The notes beneath the pieces were generated by a model. The model had not been told where the DNA came from. It saw nothing but the letters and a program-made list of their open reading frames with translations, and did no database searches. Source: Minicystis rosea (GTDB taxonomy: Bacteria > Myxococcota_A > Polyangia > Polyangiales > Polyangiaceae). Taken from it: DNA of 64,000 nt. Positions 1 to 8,822 of the stretch are shown here, piece by piece. Positions within the stretch are counted from its first letter, which is position 1. Every line of letters begins with the position of its first letter. The position numbers and the translations under genes were made by a program. Where the stretch lies: positions 15,913,501 through 15,977,500 of the forward strand of contig CP016211.1 of the NCBI GenBank assembly GCA_001931535.1, written 5' to 3'.

Positions 1-30
1 GGACCGATCCTTGCGGTAGGATGGGCCGGC

Positions 31-825
31 TTGCGATCCGCACTCCGTTTCTGCTTCGCCCTCGCCGCGGTCCTCGCCGCGCCCTCCGCGCGTGCGGACT
101 CGGTCGACGCCTGCGTCAGCGCCGCCGACGAAGGCCAGATGCTGCGCGATCGTGGCAAGCTGCTGGCCGCCCGCGAGCGCTTCGCCGCCTGCGCCGCGCA
201 GGCGTGCCCGCGCCTCGTGCGCACCGATTGCGCGGGCTGGCTGGCCGCGGTGGAGGCGCAAATCCCGTCGGTGATCCTGAGCGCGGTGGACGGCGATGGA
301 CGCCCGATCGCAGACGTACACGTCTCGATCGACGGTGGGCCGACGGAGCCGCTCGCGGGACAGGCGCGCCGGCTCGATCCCGGCGCGCATCGACTCCGAT
401 TCTTCGCGCGCGGATGGCAGGGCGCGGCGCTGGACCAGACCCTGGTGCTGCACGAGCGCGAGCGCGCGCAGACGCACATCGTGCGGCTGCTCCCGCCGCG
501 CCCGCCGCCGCCGGCGCCTGCGACCTTGGGACACGGCGCGCGGACGGCGTCGATCATCCTCGGAGGCGTGGCCGTGGTGGGAGGAGGCGTGTTCGCCGGA
601 CTGGCCTGGGACGCGAAGCACGAGGCCGACAGGCTGCGCGCGACGTGCGCGCCGCGCTGCGATCCGGCGGATGTGGACGCCGTGCGCGCCAAGGGAATCG
701 GGGCCAACGTGGCGCTCGCGCTGGGGGCGACGTCGGCCGTGGCCATGGGGGTTCTGTTGCTGGTGCGGCCCGGCCGGGCCGCCGCGGTGTCACGAGGAGA
801 GCCGGGGGTGCTGTTCCGGTTTTGA
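31..825 (+). CDS. Secreted/membrane protein of unknown function (PEGA-like, two C-terminal hydrophobic segments)
   Basis: A 264-residue protein. An N-terminal signal peptide ends near ARA-D. A Cys-rich helical stretch (about residues 25-75) holds paired cysteines. A beta-rich segment (about 80-150, VILSAVDGDGRPIADVHV) resembles the PEGA/carboxypeptidase-regulatory folds common in Polyangiales surface proteins. A Pro-rich linker and two hydrophobic helices follow (about 182-198 and 228-245). This architecture is common in Polyangiales but its function is unknown; the protein at 55498 has a comparable C-terminal layout. The start used is a TTG with a GGATGG stretch upstream, but the frame is open to the left edge of the window, so the true start could lie outside. 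It converges on the chitinase gene with only 21 bases between stops. Confidence 0.6.
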   Translation: MRSALRFCFALAAVLAAPSARADSVDACVSAADEGQMLRDRGKLLAARERFAACAAQACPRLVRTDCAGWLAAVEAQIPSVILSAVDGDGRPIADVHVSIDGGPTEPLAGQARRLDPGAHRLRFFARGWQGAALDQTLVLHERERAQTHIVRLLPPRPPPPAPATLGHGARTASIILGGVAVVGGGVFAGLAWDAKHEADRLRATCAPRCDPADVDAVRAKGIGANVALALGATSAVAMGVLLLVRPGRAAAVSRGEPGVLFRF

Positions 826-846
826 GGACGACTTGCCTCCGGTATT

Positions 847-2049
847 TCAGCAGCTGAGGTTGTTGCCGTAGCTCACGCCCAGCTGGTCGCAGAAGTACTT
901 GTACTTGTTCATGCGCGCATCGCGCGACGCGGTGTTTCCGCCCCCCAGACTGGGGCACTCGAGCGAACCGTTGATGTGCTTGATCGTTTCGCCCATGCCA
1001 CCGCTCCCATAGCTGTTGAGCACGGCGTTGTGACAGTTGCCGCCGTTCCCGCCAGGTCCATTCTGGGTATTCCAATACCACGCAGCCGTCTGCCACGCGA
1101 TGTTGGCGTTCGACGAGACCCAACCGGGGTTGTTGAGAAGGTCGTACCCGAGCGCGTCGCCGGCGGCCTTGTAATTGAAGTTCCAGCTGAGCTGAATCGG
1201 GCCTCTGCCGAAATACGAGCACTGACCGGCGGGGCAGCCATAAGGTTGACCCCAGTCGCAGTAATGGCAGTAGTTTGACGTATTCTGCTCCACGACATAG
1301 ACGAGATCGCCGGTCTCGATGGACATGTTGGCCAGGAAAGCCGCGGCCTCGCGCTTGCGAAGGGTCATGTCGCTCGAATTGGCAAAATCGGGGTATTTGT
1401 CGTTGATCGAGGTGAGGCCAGAGTACGTGTAGAACGAGTTGCGGTTCGGGAACCACGCGTTGAACTGCGACGACGAAACGACGCCGGCGATCCCCGACGC
1501 GGTGCCGCCGCCGCCACCCGCGGGAACGGCGTTGAACGTCTGGGCGCCAGTACCATTGCACGGCCAGACCTGGATGTTGGTTCCATTCGCGGTGCCGGCG
1601 CCGCTGACGTCGAGGCACTGGCCGTTGTAGCGATTCACGAGCTGGTAGTACCCGTTGGAGGGAAGGAATTGCCACTGATACTCGGGGCTGCCAGCCGCCC
1701 ATTGGCAGTTCCATTGCTGGACATTGGGCAGGTGTGCCGTGTCGAGGTTGAGGCACTCGTTGGTTCCCTGATGGGTCATGGAGAACCATCCGCTACCGAG
1801 ATCGTTCGCCACCCAGCTCTGCGCGCTGGTCCCGTTGCACTGCCACTCTTGGACGTTGGCTCCATCGCTCGAGCTGTTCGCGGCCACGTCCACACAGCTG
1901 TTGGTCAGCAGTGGAAGCTTGAGGTTGTAGACGGTACCACCGCTCACGGCGTCTGTGCTCTCACCGAGAGTCTCGGATTCATCCGTACCTGGAGCGGCAC
2001 AGCCGACGAGAATGGTGAACAGCGACGCCGACAAGATGATGTTCTTCAT
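847..2049 (-). CDS. GH19 chitinase lipoprotein with N-terminal ricin-B lectin domain
   Basis: A 400-residue secreted enzyme predicted to hydrolyse chitin endolytically. The start ATG at 2049 is preceded by AAAGGAG; a longer frame exists but its N-terminus lacks signal features. The lipoprotein signal peptide ends at LVGC (Cys17). Residues about 35-175 form a ricin-type beta-trefoil (CBM13) with repeated QxW/CLD motifs (CLDVSG, NVQQW, NIQVW). After a Gly linker, residues about 190-400 are the GH19 lysozyme-like fold, with the catalytic acid in the SIETG motif (about Glu245) and the family signature YFGRGPIQLSWNFNY. It lies next to a GH18 chitinase on the same strand, which suggests joint chitin attack. 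Surface anchoring is inferred from the lipobox. Confidence 0.93.
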   Translation of the reverse strand: MKNIILSASLFTILVGCAAPGTDESETLGESTDAVSGGTVYNLKLPLLTNSCVDVAANSSSDGANVQEWQCNGTSAQSWVANDLGSGWFSMTHQGTNECLNLDTAHLPNVQQWNCQWAAGSPEYQWQFLPSNGYYQLVNRYNGQCLDVSGAGTANGTNIQVWPCNGTGAQTFNAVPAGGGGGTASGIAGVVSSSQFNAWFPNRNSFYTYSGLTSINDKYPDFANSSDMTLRKREAAAFLANMSIETGDLVYVVEQNTSNYCHYCDWGQPYGCPAGQCSYFGRGPIQLSWNFNYKAAGDALGYDLLNNPGWVSSNANIAWQTAAWYWNTQNGPGGNGGNCHNAVLNSYGSGGMGETIKHINGSLECPSLGGGNTASRDARMNKYKYFCDQLGVSYGNNLSC

Positions 2050-2176
2050 GTTCCGCTGAAACTCCTTTCGATGACGCAGGTGAATTTGGCGCGCTCGCAC
2101 TGCTGCGGCGAACGTGGTTTGCTGCGCTTCGCGGCCGCAGTCGTGGGGGCGCTCCCGAGCGGGCGTGGGCGCAGTC

Positions 2177-3844
2177 TCACTGCAGGCCGGCGGCGAGGAA
2201 GCGCTTGAGGAAGCCGTACGAGCCCGCAGCGCCGTACGAGTTGCACGTGGGCGACGCCGCGCCGAGGGGGCAATCCGTATCTCGGTCGTAAGACCAGTAG
2301 TGGACCCCGGCCAGGCCCTGGGTGAGCGCGAAGTGGGCGACGGTGTCTGCGTCCGCCAGCGAGAAGACCTCGCCGGCGACGTCGTTGCCGCCGATCATGG
2401 GGGTCAGCTCGATGTTGCTGTAGGGCACGCCCCACTTGTCGTGGAGGTTGTAGGCCGCCTGGAGCGCTGACTGGCCCATCTGGCAGGCGCCGCCGCTGAC
2501 GACGCACACGCCCGCGCTCGGAGAGCCGTAGTCCATGACCATCAGGTTGACGGTGAGATAGCTCGGCCACGTCGCCGCCGAGCCGTTGAAGCCCAGCTGG
2601 TTCTTGACGGCCGCGAGCGTCCAGTCCCCGTAGACGTTGAAGCCGTCCGGCGCGTTGGCGCCCAGGTGCTGTGCCGTGCTCGCGCCCGCGTTGTTCGCCA
2701 ATGTCGCCAGCGTCAGGCTGAAGCGCAGGCCGGGATAGGCGCTGTGGGCGGCCTGGATGCGCTGGATGAGGCTGGCGATGACGGCCTGCGACTGCCCAGC
2801 CTCGATGTCGAAGTCCACGCCGAGCAGGCCGGGCGTGGCCCAGCGCTGGATGAACGTGCTCATGCCTGCATCCGATCCGCAGGTGAACGAGCCCGCCGCG
2901 CCGCCCGTGGAGAGGATGTACTTGACGCCGGCTTGGGCGAGCACCGACGCGTTCGCGGCGGCCATGGCGTTGCCGGGGACGCCTCCCCAGCTCTCGCTCC
3001 CACACTCCCCGGTCGCGAAGGCCAGGGTGACGGTCTTGCCGCCGTGCTGGATCAGGTCGCTGGCGAGCGACGTCGCCGCGCCGGACACCTTCGTCGTGAT
3101 GACGTTGGTGTTCCAGTTCATGTTGATGCTGGTGTCCTTGTAGGGGCTGAAGATCAGCCCACCTGCGTTGCCCCCGCCGCTGGAGGAGCTGCTCGACGAG
3201 CTGGAAGAGCTGCTCGAGCTGCTCGACGAGCTGGAGCTGCTCGACGAGCTGGAGCTGCTCGACGAGCTGGAGGAGCTGCCGCCCCCGCCCGGGCACGTCG
3301 TTCCTCCAGGCACGCAGCCGGTGCCCCAACTCACGGTCTGGCAGTGATAGCCTTGCCCCAGGTTGCTCGTCGTCCACCCGCACGACTCGCCGAGGTGGCC
3401 GACGCACGCGTTGGGGTCATTGCCCATGTAGACCCACGCGTTGGGATCGCACGACCCGCCGCCGCTGCTGCTCGAGCTGCTGCTGCTCGCGCTGCTGCTA
3501 CTCGAGCTGCTGCTGCTCGAGCCGCTGCTGCTCGAGCCGCTGCCCGCACAGGTGACGGGCGCCCACAGGGCGGGGACCGCGCTCGGGGTCCAGTCGGGCT
3601 GGCTCGAATGGGATTGGACGCACTGGTAGGTTGCGCCGCCGTAGGTCACGACGGTGCCGACGGTGTACGAGGTCCATGCAGCCCACGGCTTCGCCGCCGC
3701 GCACTGTGCGGCGGTGACCCCGTCGGAGAGGCGGTCCGTGTCCTCCTCGGACGACGGCGACGAGCAACCGGCGAGCGCGGCGAGCGCGGCGAGCGCGGCA
3801 ACGAGGAAGTAGCGGCTTCGATCTGTGGTCTCTGCGCGAGGCAT
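2177..3844 (-). CDS. GH18 chitinase lipoprotein with two Cys-containing binding modules and poly-Ser linkers
   Basis: A 555-residue enzyme. The start ATG at 3844 has AAGGAG upstream. The signal peptide ends at LAGC (about Cys27), giving a lipoprotein. Residues about 47-97 form a CBM5/12-like chitin-binding module (AKPWAAWTSYTVGTVVTYGG). A first Ser linker follows, then a second small Cys/Trp-rich module (about 131-185) and a run of about 33 serines. The C-terminal GH18 barrel carries the catalytic DxDxE motif in GVDFDIE (acid about Glu348) and ends with a WSYDRDTDC segment typical of the last strands. Poly-Ser linkers are a known feature of secreted modular carbohydrate-active enzymes. Paired with the GH19 gene downstream, it would release chitooligosaccharides. 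Confidence 0.93.
   Translation of the reverse strand: MPRAETTDRSRYFLVAALAALAALAGCSSPSSEEDTDRLSDGVTAAQCAAAKPWAAWTSYTVGTVVTYGGATYQCVQSHSSQPDWTPSAVPALWAPVTCAGSGSSSSGSSSSSSSSSSASSSSSSSSGGGSCDPNAWVYMGNDPNACVGHLGESCGWTTSNLGQGYHCQTVSWGTGCVPGGTTCPGGGGSSSSSSSSSSSSSSSSSSSSSSSSSSSSSSSSSGGGNAGGLIFSPYKDTSINMNWNTNVITTKVSGAATSLASDLIQHGGKTVTLAFATGECGSESWGGVPGNAMAAANASVLAQAGVKYILSTGGAAGSFTCGSDAGMSTFIQRWATPGLLGVDFDIEAGQSQAVIASLIQRIQAAHSAYPGLRFSLTLATLANNAGASTAQHLGANAPDGFNVYGDWTLAAVKNQLGFNGSAATWPSYLTVNLMVMDYGSPSAGVCVVSGGACQMGQSALQAAYNLHDKWGVPYSNIELTPMIGGNDVAGEVFSLADADTVAHFALTQGLAGVHYWSYDRDTDCPLGAASPTCNSYGAAGSYGFLKRFLAAGLQ
3181..3280. repeat. Microsatellite-like tandem repeat encoding the long poly-Ser linker
   Basis: An approximately 18-base period (CTGGAGCTGCTCGACGAG and variants) repeats across this stretch inside the GH18 chitinase. 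On the coding strand it reads as AGC/TCG serine codons only. A second, shorter Ser-codon tract lies at 3466-3541. Slippage at such tracts could change linker length. Confidence 0.85.
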
Positions 3845-4149
3845 GGTGATCTCTCCTTCACGAACACGAGTCGTTCGGCACACGCCTCATCGCAATCGGA
3901 GTGCCAATCGTTCGGCCTGCTCCAGCGCGCAATGGCGCTGGAAGATGCGCAGCCTGGGTGGACCGAGGTGATCGGCGCGATCACCTTGGGGGCTTCGCTG
4001 CGATCGCTCCGATCACGGGGGGAAGGAGCGCCGAGCCGATCGCCTGGCGAAACCCATCAAGAAGGGTGAGCTCGTCCTCTACCACTCGCCGGGATCAGGC
4101 CCGCTGCTTCGCGGCAGAGCCTCACTGCGGCGCGGTCGGGCGCGATGGT
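3845..4149. other. Intergenic region upstream of GH18 chitinase, no gene seen
   Basis: About 300 bases between the chitinase start and the decayed CBM6-like fragment. It is less GC-rich than its surroundings around 3850-3960, as expected for a promoter region of the minus-strand chitinase. I see no convincing small ORF or strong hairpin here. Confidence 0.4.
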
Positions 4150-4482
4150 TGACGGGGGTTGATTGAGCTCGAGTCAATCGAGGTTGAGGATCCCGTATCC
4201 GGATTCCCCACGCAGGCAGACGGAGTGCACGCCGGAAGTGGGCGTCAGCGCCATCGTGCGGGTCTGCCACGTGCTCCAGCCGCCGGTGCCGTGGACACGG
4301 TGCAGCGCCCGATCTCGGTGCCCGTGCTGCCGTCGATCCTCACGGAGAAGGCGCCTCCGGCGTTGGCAGCCGCCATCCGCAGATCGAGGCCGCTCACGCC
4401 GGTCAGGTCCACCCCATCGAAGCAAGGGTGGTTGTTCGTCGCGAAGAATGATGCCGAGCTTGCACGACGTGGAGACGGGCCG
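4150..4482 (-). pseudogene. Decayed CBM6-like carbohydrate-binding module fragment
   Basis: Read on the minus strand, one frame gives a CBM6-like stretch (HPCFDGVDLTGVSGLDLRMA, then SVRIDGSTGTEIG). The match then jumps frame near 4285-4310 and continues as HGTGGWSTWQTRTM and SGYGILNLD. In CBM6 modules this last motif continues LDWFEL; here the Trp codon reads TGA (4174-4176), followed by LELNQ. A frameshift plus a nonsense change at a conserved Trp indicates decay. The remnant begins directly after the stop of the polysaccharide lyase gene, in another frame. It may be the detached C-terminal module of that enzyme or of a lost neighbour. The CBM6 assignment is from motif memory, not a search. 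Confidence 0.7.
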
Positions 4483-4485
4483 GTC

Positions 4486-5769
4486 TTACCACTGAGCGGG
4501 GTCGACGGAGGTGAAGGTCGGGCCCATGCCGATCTCGTCGTACCAGATGCTGCGGGTCGCCTGGCTGCCTTGCATGTACCCGGTGTCGTGCCAGCCGTTC
4601 GCGTAGAGGCCGACGCGAAGCTGGAAGTATCGGTCGTCGGCGATGGTGGTGCTCAGGCCGGACTTGTCGAGGACCTTGTTGCCATCGAACCAGAGCTTGT
4701 AAACGCCGGTGCCGTCGCTCGCCCATTTCGCCTGGATCACGACCGTGTGCCACTCACCGGCGGTGACGGTCGCGAGGTTGCCGAACGTCTGGATGTGCTG
4801 GTTGCAAATCGAGCCGTTCTTGACGCGCGTGTAGAGCTGATTGCCCTGGAGCCAGATCATGCTGCTCGGCATGTAGTCGTCACAACCGGTGTCGGAGAAA
4901 TCGGCGATGAACTGGGCGATATTGTACGACTGGGGCTGAAACTGCCAGTCTGCCTGCAGCCGGAACGCGAAGCCGTAGAATCCGGTGTCGCCGCGACGGT
5001 ACGCTTTGTTCTTCACGACCTCCGAGTGATAGCGGCCGGTGTACGAAGGATCGTAGATCTGGGTCACCTTGAGGGCGGTCGTGCCCTTGTAGGTGACGTT
5101 CGTCACCTCGTTGACGGAGCCATTGTGCTCCCTGTTGATGAAGTCCCAGCCGGAGAGGGTGCCAGTGTTGTGGAAGGTGGCAGCGGCGAGGTTCGCCGCC
5201 ACCCAGGTCTGGGCGGTCGTGCCATTGCAGGTATAGAGCTGGACCTTGGCGCCGTCCGCGGTGGAGGCCGCGGCGACGTCGAGGCACTTGCCCGTTGCCC
5301 CGTGGACGATGCGCACCATGCCGCCGCCGGCGTCTTCGAGCAGGAAGGACTGCGCGTCATTTCCGGTCGCACACGACCACTGCTGGATGGGCGTGCCGTT
5401 CGCGGTGCCGTGATCCTTCACGTCCACGCACTTGCCGCTGTTGCTGTTGACGATCCGGTAGTTGCTGCCGCCCAGGCTCTCGACGCGGAACGACTGCGCC
5501 GGGGTGCCGTTGCAGGAGTACGACTGCAGGAGCGCGCCGTCGGCCGTGCTGGCCGCCGACACGTCGAGGCACTTCGAGGTCCCGGCCAGCGCGCCGAACT
5601 GGTACGTCCCGAGGCCCAGCGCGTCGCTCGCCGTTGCGCTGTCGTGCTCGTCACCCTCGTCGGGGACGGCGCAAGCGAGCAGCGAAGAGGCGCTCAGGAA
5701 GGCGCCCAGCCAGATCATGCAGGCAGGGCCTCTCGGCTTCGTGTGGAATTCGTTCGAAGGAGCTCGCAT
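4486..5769 (-). CDS. Lipoprotein with ricin-B lectin domain and polysaccharide-lyase domain
   Basis: A 427-residue secreted protein. The ATG at 5769 has AGGA about 8 bases upstream; a GTG one codon earlier is also possible. The signal peptide ends at LLAC. Residues about 50-185 form a ricin-type beta-trefoil with three CLDV/CVDV and QxW-like repeats (KCLDVSAAS, KCVDVKDHG, KCLDVAAAS). The remainder is a jelly-roll domain (VTYKGTTALKVTQIY, RYHSEVV, GEWHTVVIQAKW, KLWFDGNKV) that resembles polysaccharide lyases of the PF14099/PL20 type, which cleave uronic-acid-containing chains. Substrate is not determinable here. It sits with two chitinases on the same strand and is followed directly by a broken CBM6-like fragment. 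Confidence 0.78.
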   Translation of the reverse strand: MRAPSNEFHTKPRGPACMIWLGAFLSASSLLACAVPDEGDEHDSATASDALGLGTYQFGALAGTSKCLDVSAASTADGALLQSYSCNGTPAQSFRVESLGGSNYRIVNSNSGKCVDVKDHGTANGTPIQQWSCATGNDAQSFLLEDAGGGMVRIVHGATGKCLDVAAASTADGAKVQLYTCNGTTAQTWVAANLAAATFHNTGTLSGWDFINREHNGSVNEVTNVTYKGTTALKVTQIYDPSYTGRYHSEVVKNKAYRRGDTGFYGFAFRLQADWQFQPQSYNIAQFIADFSDTGCDDYMPSSMIWLQGNQLYTRVKNGSICNQHIQTFGNLATVTAGEWHTVVIQAKWASDGTGVYKLWFDGNKVLDKSGLSTTIADDRYFQLRVGLYANGWHDTGYMQGSQATRSIWYDEIGMGPTFTSVDPAQW

Positions 5770-5898
5770 CACGGGATCCTCGCTTTCGGCGAAGGGTTGG
5801 CAGCGAGCGCCCGGACTGCAGGATCCTTGCCGGCCTGCCGGATCGCACGGCGGCCTGTTTTGCGCGCAGCTTGGAGCGGGGGTGATCCGTGGGCGCGA

Positions 5899-7359
5899 TC
5901 AGCAGGATCGCGCGCCGCGATCCCGTGGATCATGCGCGCGGAGGAGGCGGCGGGAACGCGGCGGGCGATCGGTCGCGCGACCAAGCCCTCCAACGTTCAC
6001 CTCGCGCGGCGAGGCAGCCCACGCAAGCCGCACCATGCGTCCCACCGGCAACTCGCGGGGTTCCACCGGCCTCCATTTCCAAATTGTTGCCACGATGGGG
6101 ATGCTGTCCGCGTTCGTAGAGCGCCGTCGAGTGCCATGCCCCGGATCGAGAAGGAGCGGCGAACCCTGCGAAAACACGCGCCAGGCGCTTGGATTCGAGT
6201 TCGCCCCCCTCGTATCCCGGGACTCAACCGAGGCGCGCGACGCCGGCGCGGCACGCGCGTACACGGCCCAGAGCACGATCGCGGACACCACGGCCAGCGC
6301 CACCACGACGAGGGCGATTCGCTGCCGGTTCGGCGCGCGGCGGGGCGGCGCTGCCGGTGCGCGAGGCTCGACGACGGTGACGTTCGCCATGACGGGGAGC
6401 GGGACGATGGCCGTCTCCTCGGCGGCGCGCTCGATGGCGCCGACCTCCCGATCGCGGGCCGCCACCTCGTCGCCCGCGAGGTGCCGCAGCCACTCGCTCA
6501 CGGCGCGCGCGCTGGCGATCCCGACGCCCTCTTCGAGCGCGACGGCGAAGTCGCGCGCGCTGGCGAAGCGCTCGGCGGGATCGCGCGCCAGCGCCTTGAG
6601 CACGGCGGCGTCGACGGCCGCGGAGACGCCGGCGGCGAGGGTGCTCGGCGGCGCGACGGGGCCCGCGCCGTCGGCGCCGAAGAGGCGCCGGCCGGTGAGC
6701 AGCTCCCAGAGCACGATGCCCATGGCGTAGACGTCGGCGCGTCGATCGACGGCGCCTCCCTTGCGCTGCTCGGGCGCCATGTAGGCGAGCTTGCCCTTGA
6801 TCTGGCCCGGGCGCGTGGTGTGGAGCCGGCTCATCGCCTTGGCGATGCCGAAGTCGAGGATGCGCGGGACGCCGTCGACGCCGACGAGGATGTTCTGCGG
6901 CGAGACGTCGCGGTGCACGATCCCGAGGGCCTGCCCGGCGTCGTCCTTGGCCTCGTGCGCGGCGTCGAGGCCGGCGAGCGCGCCGACGGCGATGGCCGCG
7001 GCGACCGCGGGGCGCGGCTGCTCTCCACGCTCGGCGGCGAGCTCCAGGAGCCGCGCCAAGGTCTCGCCGCGCACGTGCTCCATGACGAGGAACAGCTCGC
7101 CCCCTTCGAGGAGCACCTCGAACACCCGGATGACGTTGGCGTGCTGCACGAGCGCGGCGATGCGCGCCTCGTCGAGGAACATCGAGACGAACTCGGGATC
7201 CTTGGCGTGCTGCGTGTGCAGCCGCTTGATCGCGAGCCGCTGCGTGAACCCGCCCGGCCCCGCGAGGCGCCCCAGGTGGACCGTGGCCATGCCGCCGGAC
7301 GCGATCTCGCCGAGCAGCGTGTAGCGCCCGACGCTCTCGAGTGCCGGTCCAGCGGTCAT
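5899..7359 (-). CDS. Transmembrane Ser/Thr protein kinase (Hanks type)
   Basis: A 486-residue kinase. The domain (residues about 12-280) has the Gly loop IASGGMATV, Lys45 in LAIK, the catalytic loop HRDVSPQN (149-156), DFG (169-171) and APE (195-197). All catalytic residues are present, so it should be active. A single membrane helix spans about 348-367. The tail after it (about 380-486) is rich in Arg/Ser/Pro, lacks a recognisable fold and looks non-coding in composition. It may have lost its original sensor domain by frameshift, or simply read through. It is transcribed away from the RCC1-like lipoprotein gene at 7570. The input signal is unknown. Confidence 0.88.
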   Translation of the reverse strand: MTAGPALESVGRYTLLGEIASGGMATVHLGRLAGPGGFTQRLAIKRLHTQHAKDPEFVSMFLDEARIAALVQHANVIRVFEVLLEGGELFLVMEHVRGETLARLLELAAERGEQPRPAVAAAIAVGALAGLDAAHEAKDDAGQALGIVHRDVSPQNILVGVDGVPRILDFGIAKAMSRLHTTRPGQIKGKLAYMAPEQRKGGAVDRRADVYAMGIVLWELLTGRRLFGADGAGPVAPPSTLAAGVSAAVDAAVLKALARDPAERFASARDFAVALEEGVGIASARAVSEWLRHLAGDEVAARDREVGAIERAAEETAIVPLPVMANVTVVEPRAPAAPPRRAPNRQRIALVVVALAVVSAIVLWAVYARAAPASRASVESRDTRGANSNPSAWRVFSQGSPLLLDPGHGTRRRSTNADSIPIVATIWKWRPVEPRELPVGRMVRLAWAASPREVNVGGLGRATDRPPRSRRLLRAHDPRDRGARSC

Positions 7360-7569
7360 CGACCGGGCATCCTACCACCCGCCCGCGGAGCTTCGCACGC
7401 CCGGCTGGCGGCGGGCGGTGTGCGCGCCTTCCCCCGGCGCGCGATGGCCCTTGCGATCGTGACCCGGGGGACATCCCCCGCCGCCCGCAATAAGGGCCGA
7501 ATAAGAACCGCGCGCGGCGACGGCGAGCATGCTGGGGACCACGACTTCCCCGCACGAAGAGGGTCCCCC

Positions 7570-8607
7570 ATGCGCGCTCGATCGCTTCGCTTGCTCTTCA
7601 CGTTGCTTTCCTCGATCCCGCTCGCCGCGTGCGGGCCCGAAATCTCGGTCGAACCGACGTCGACGTCACCGACGCCGCCGCCGCCGACGTCACCGACGCC
7701 GCCGCCGCCCACGCCGCTCCCCGATCCCGGCACACGGCTGTCCCAGGCCGCGCCGATGTGCATCAAGCATCCTTCGGGCACCGTCACCTGTCATCTGCCC
7801 CTGTCGAATCCCGAGCTCGCGACGGAGCTGTCCGGGGTCTTCGACGCCGTGGAGGTCGTCCAGGCCTTGGAGCAGGGCTGTCTCCGGCACGCGACCGGCC
7901 GCGTCTCCTGCTGGGGCTGGAGCCATCACGGACAGCTCGGGCTCGCCGTGGACATCGAGGAGCACAGCGACGTCCCCGTCGAGCTGCCCGAGGTCGAGGT
8001 CGTCAAGCTGGCGAGCAGCCACCATTCGGTCTGCGGGATTCGTCCCTCCGGGCAGGCGATCTGCTGGGGCGGCGCCTACGATGGTCCGATCGGCGCTCCC
8101 GAGCCCGGGCAGACCCAGGCGCCCCTCGACGTCCTCGGGGTGCCCGACGCGGTCGACATCGCAGCATCGATCAACCGCGTTTGCGCGGTCCGCGCGAGCG
8201 GCGCCGTGTCCTGCTGGAAGGATCACGAAGCGCCTGTCGCGATCGAGGGGATCTCCGGCGCAGTGAAGGTGTCCGTGAGCACGGCCCAGGTCTGCGCGCT
8301 GCGTGGGAATGGCACCGTCATTTGCTGGCGCGAGGACATCGGCACGGTGGTTCCCGCTCTCGAAGACGTCGTCCAACTGAGCGGCGCGCTCGGGGTTGCG
8401 ACGACCTGCGCGCGCACCGCGGCGGGAGGGGTCGCCTGCTGGGGCGTCGGCGCTTCCCAATATGATGCGCCGCTCGTTCTCGACATCGCGGACGCCGTCG
8501 ATGTGAGCGCCGCGTCGTCGGGAGCCTGCGCGGTCCGCTCGGACGGGACCATCGCCTGCTGGGACGAGGCAGGCACGCCGGTGCCGTTTCCTCTGCAGAG
8601 CTTCTGA
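7570..8607 (+). CDS. RCC1-repeat-like lipoprotein
   Basis: A 345-residue lipoprotein. The ATG at 7570 follows GAAGAGGG. The signal peptide ends at LAAC and a Thr/Pro linker of two SPTPPPPT-like copies follows. The rest consists of about seven short repeats of the form CxxxxxGxVxCWG (CLRHATGRVSCWGW, VCGIRPSGQAICWGG, CAVRASGAVSCW, CALRGNGTVICW, CARTAAGGVACWG, CAVRSDGTIACW). This is the RCC1/regulator-of-chromosome-condensation propeller signature common in myxobacterial surface proteins. Such propellers usually mediate binding; the partner is unknown. The same reading frame is open far upstream to 4159, but that part is antisense to real genes. Confidence 0.85.
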   Translation: MRARSLRLLFTLLSSIPLAACGPEISVEPTSTSPTPPPPTSPTPPPPTPLPDPGTRLSQAAPMCIKHPSGTVTCHLPLSNPELATELSGVFDAVEVVQALEQGCLRHATGRVSCWGWSHHGQLGLAVDIEEHSDVPVELPEVEVVKLASSHHSVCGIRPSGQAICWGGAYDGPIGAPEPGQTQAPLDVLGVPDAVDIAASINRVCAVRASGAVSCWKDHEAPVAIEGISGAVKVSVSTAQVCALRGNGTVICWREDIGTVVPALEDVVQLSGALGVATTCARTAAGGVACWGVGASQYDAPLVLDIADAVDVSAASSGACAVRSDGTIACWDEAGTPVPFPLQSF

Positions 8608-8822
8608 AGGACCGAGGAGGGCGCCCCCGACCATCCTGCAATCGATGATCGTGGCGCATCGGGGCGAGGGCTCGCCGCGACCGCCGAGACTCGATGTCTG
8701 CGTTCCGCAGCAACTCGCCATCAGGGCCGGCTCCCGAGTCCCCGCCGTGTGAACCAGAGGCCTGACACTCGCCGTCGTGGCGAGGCTCGCGCGAACGACG
8801 TGCGGCTCACGGACCAGCGCGT

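Noticed and set aside
4159..8607. A 1482-residue open frame on the plus strand across 4.2-8.6 kb
   Set aside because: Most of it is antisense to the lyase and kinase genes and has Arg/Ala/Gly-rich composition. Only the part from 7570 is a real gene (RCC1-like lipoprotein).
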